Below are positions 5,069-5,102 of a stretch of 5,102 nt of DNA, piece by piece. Source of the stretch: an uncultured Eubacteriales bacterium (lineage in GTDB: Bacteria; Bacillota; Clostridia; Oscillospirales; Oscillospiraceae); contig ONVR01000281.1 of assembly GCA_900321335.1 (NCBI GenBank), positions 1-5,102 on the forward strand, read 5' to 3'. The notes below the pieces were generated by a model. That model worked only from the letters and a program-made list of their open reading frames with translations, was not told the DNA's origin and did no database searches. Position 1 is the first letter of the stretch; each line of letters starts with the position of its first letter. A program made the translations under genes and the position numbers.

Positions 5069-5102
5069 ATGGTCAAAGGAACACCGGAGCTGATTGCCGA
5101 CC
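5069..5102 (+). CDS. Start of a probable TetR-family transcriptional repressor (3' end outside window)
   Basis: Only 11 codons are visible (MVKGTPELIAD). The ATG follows a strong AAAGGAG (5057-5063) with a 5-base spacer. The start resembles the N-terminus of clostridial TetR/AcrR repressors, which often begin M(A/V)(K/R)G(N/S/T)PELIA before the helix-turn-helix; this is recall of a pattern, not a search. Two palindromic operators overlapping its promoter and start site fit an autorepressing regulator that would probably also control genes further downstream. The ligand cannot be guessed. Eleven residues are too few to prove the family, but context and start agree. Confidence 0.6.
   Translation, partial: MVKGTPELIAD

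Noticed and set aside
3982..5076. Minus-strand open frame of about 364 codons opposite the methyltransferase gene.
   Set aside because: It overlaps a clear methyltransferase and two promoters on the other strand and shows no protein family features.
1..5102. CRISPR arrays, insertion sequences, tRNA or rRNA genes.
   Set aside because: No regularly spaced direct repeats, transposase-like frames, terminal inverted repeats or cloverleaf-like sequences were seen.

Overview
This window looks like chromosomal DNA from a GC-rich Bacillota (Firmicutes), probably a clostridial gut-type bacterium in or near the Oscillospirales/Lachnospirales. The placement is inferred from three things: the gene set (a stand-alone glutamate-synthase GXGXG protein, a short type I glutamine synthetase and an ANTAR regulator in one operon), strong purine-rich Shine-Dalgarno sites, and sigma-A-type TATAAT promoters in otherwise GC-rich DNA. 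No taxon was confirmed by a search.

Region 1 (1-3141, + strand) is the 3' part of a nitrogen-assimilation operon. It starts inside a FAD/NAD(P)H-dependent oxidoreductase (electron input), continues with a stand-alone glutamate synthase GXGXG (alpha-subunit C-terminal type) protein, then a 403-residue type I glutamine synthetase, and ends with an ANTAR-domain RNA-binding antiterminator whose receiver domain lacks the phosphorylation residues. Gaps between the genes are 1, 17 and 33 bases, so co-transcription is likely. Together the genes suggest a split GOGAT plus GS ammonia-assimilation module that carries its own RNA-level regulator. The amidotransferase and FMN domains of the synthase would be expected upstream, outside the window.

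Region 2 (3142-3244) is a short convergent intergenic region with a perfect 16-bp inverted repeat, read as a terminator shared by the two facing transcription units. Region 3 (3245-3730, - strand) encodes a small four-helix membrane protein of unknown function.

Region 4 (3731-4101) is a divergent intergenic region of about 370 bases. It has candidate promoters facing outwards on each strand and several small hairpins. Region 5 (4102-4941, + strand) encodes a class I SAM-dependent methyltransferase of the leucine carboxyl methyltransferase/TcmP-like kind.

Region 6 (4942-5102) holds a fully consensus promoter bracketed by two identical TGACAC-type palindromes. It leads into the first 11 codons of a gene that looks like a TetR-family repressor, so this is a strong candidate for an autoregulated repressor promoter. 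The most notable points are this twin operator, the degenerate receiver of the ANTAR protein, and a lysine at the position of the catalytic flap glutamate in the glutamine synthetase.
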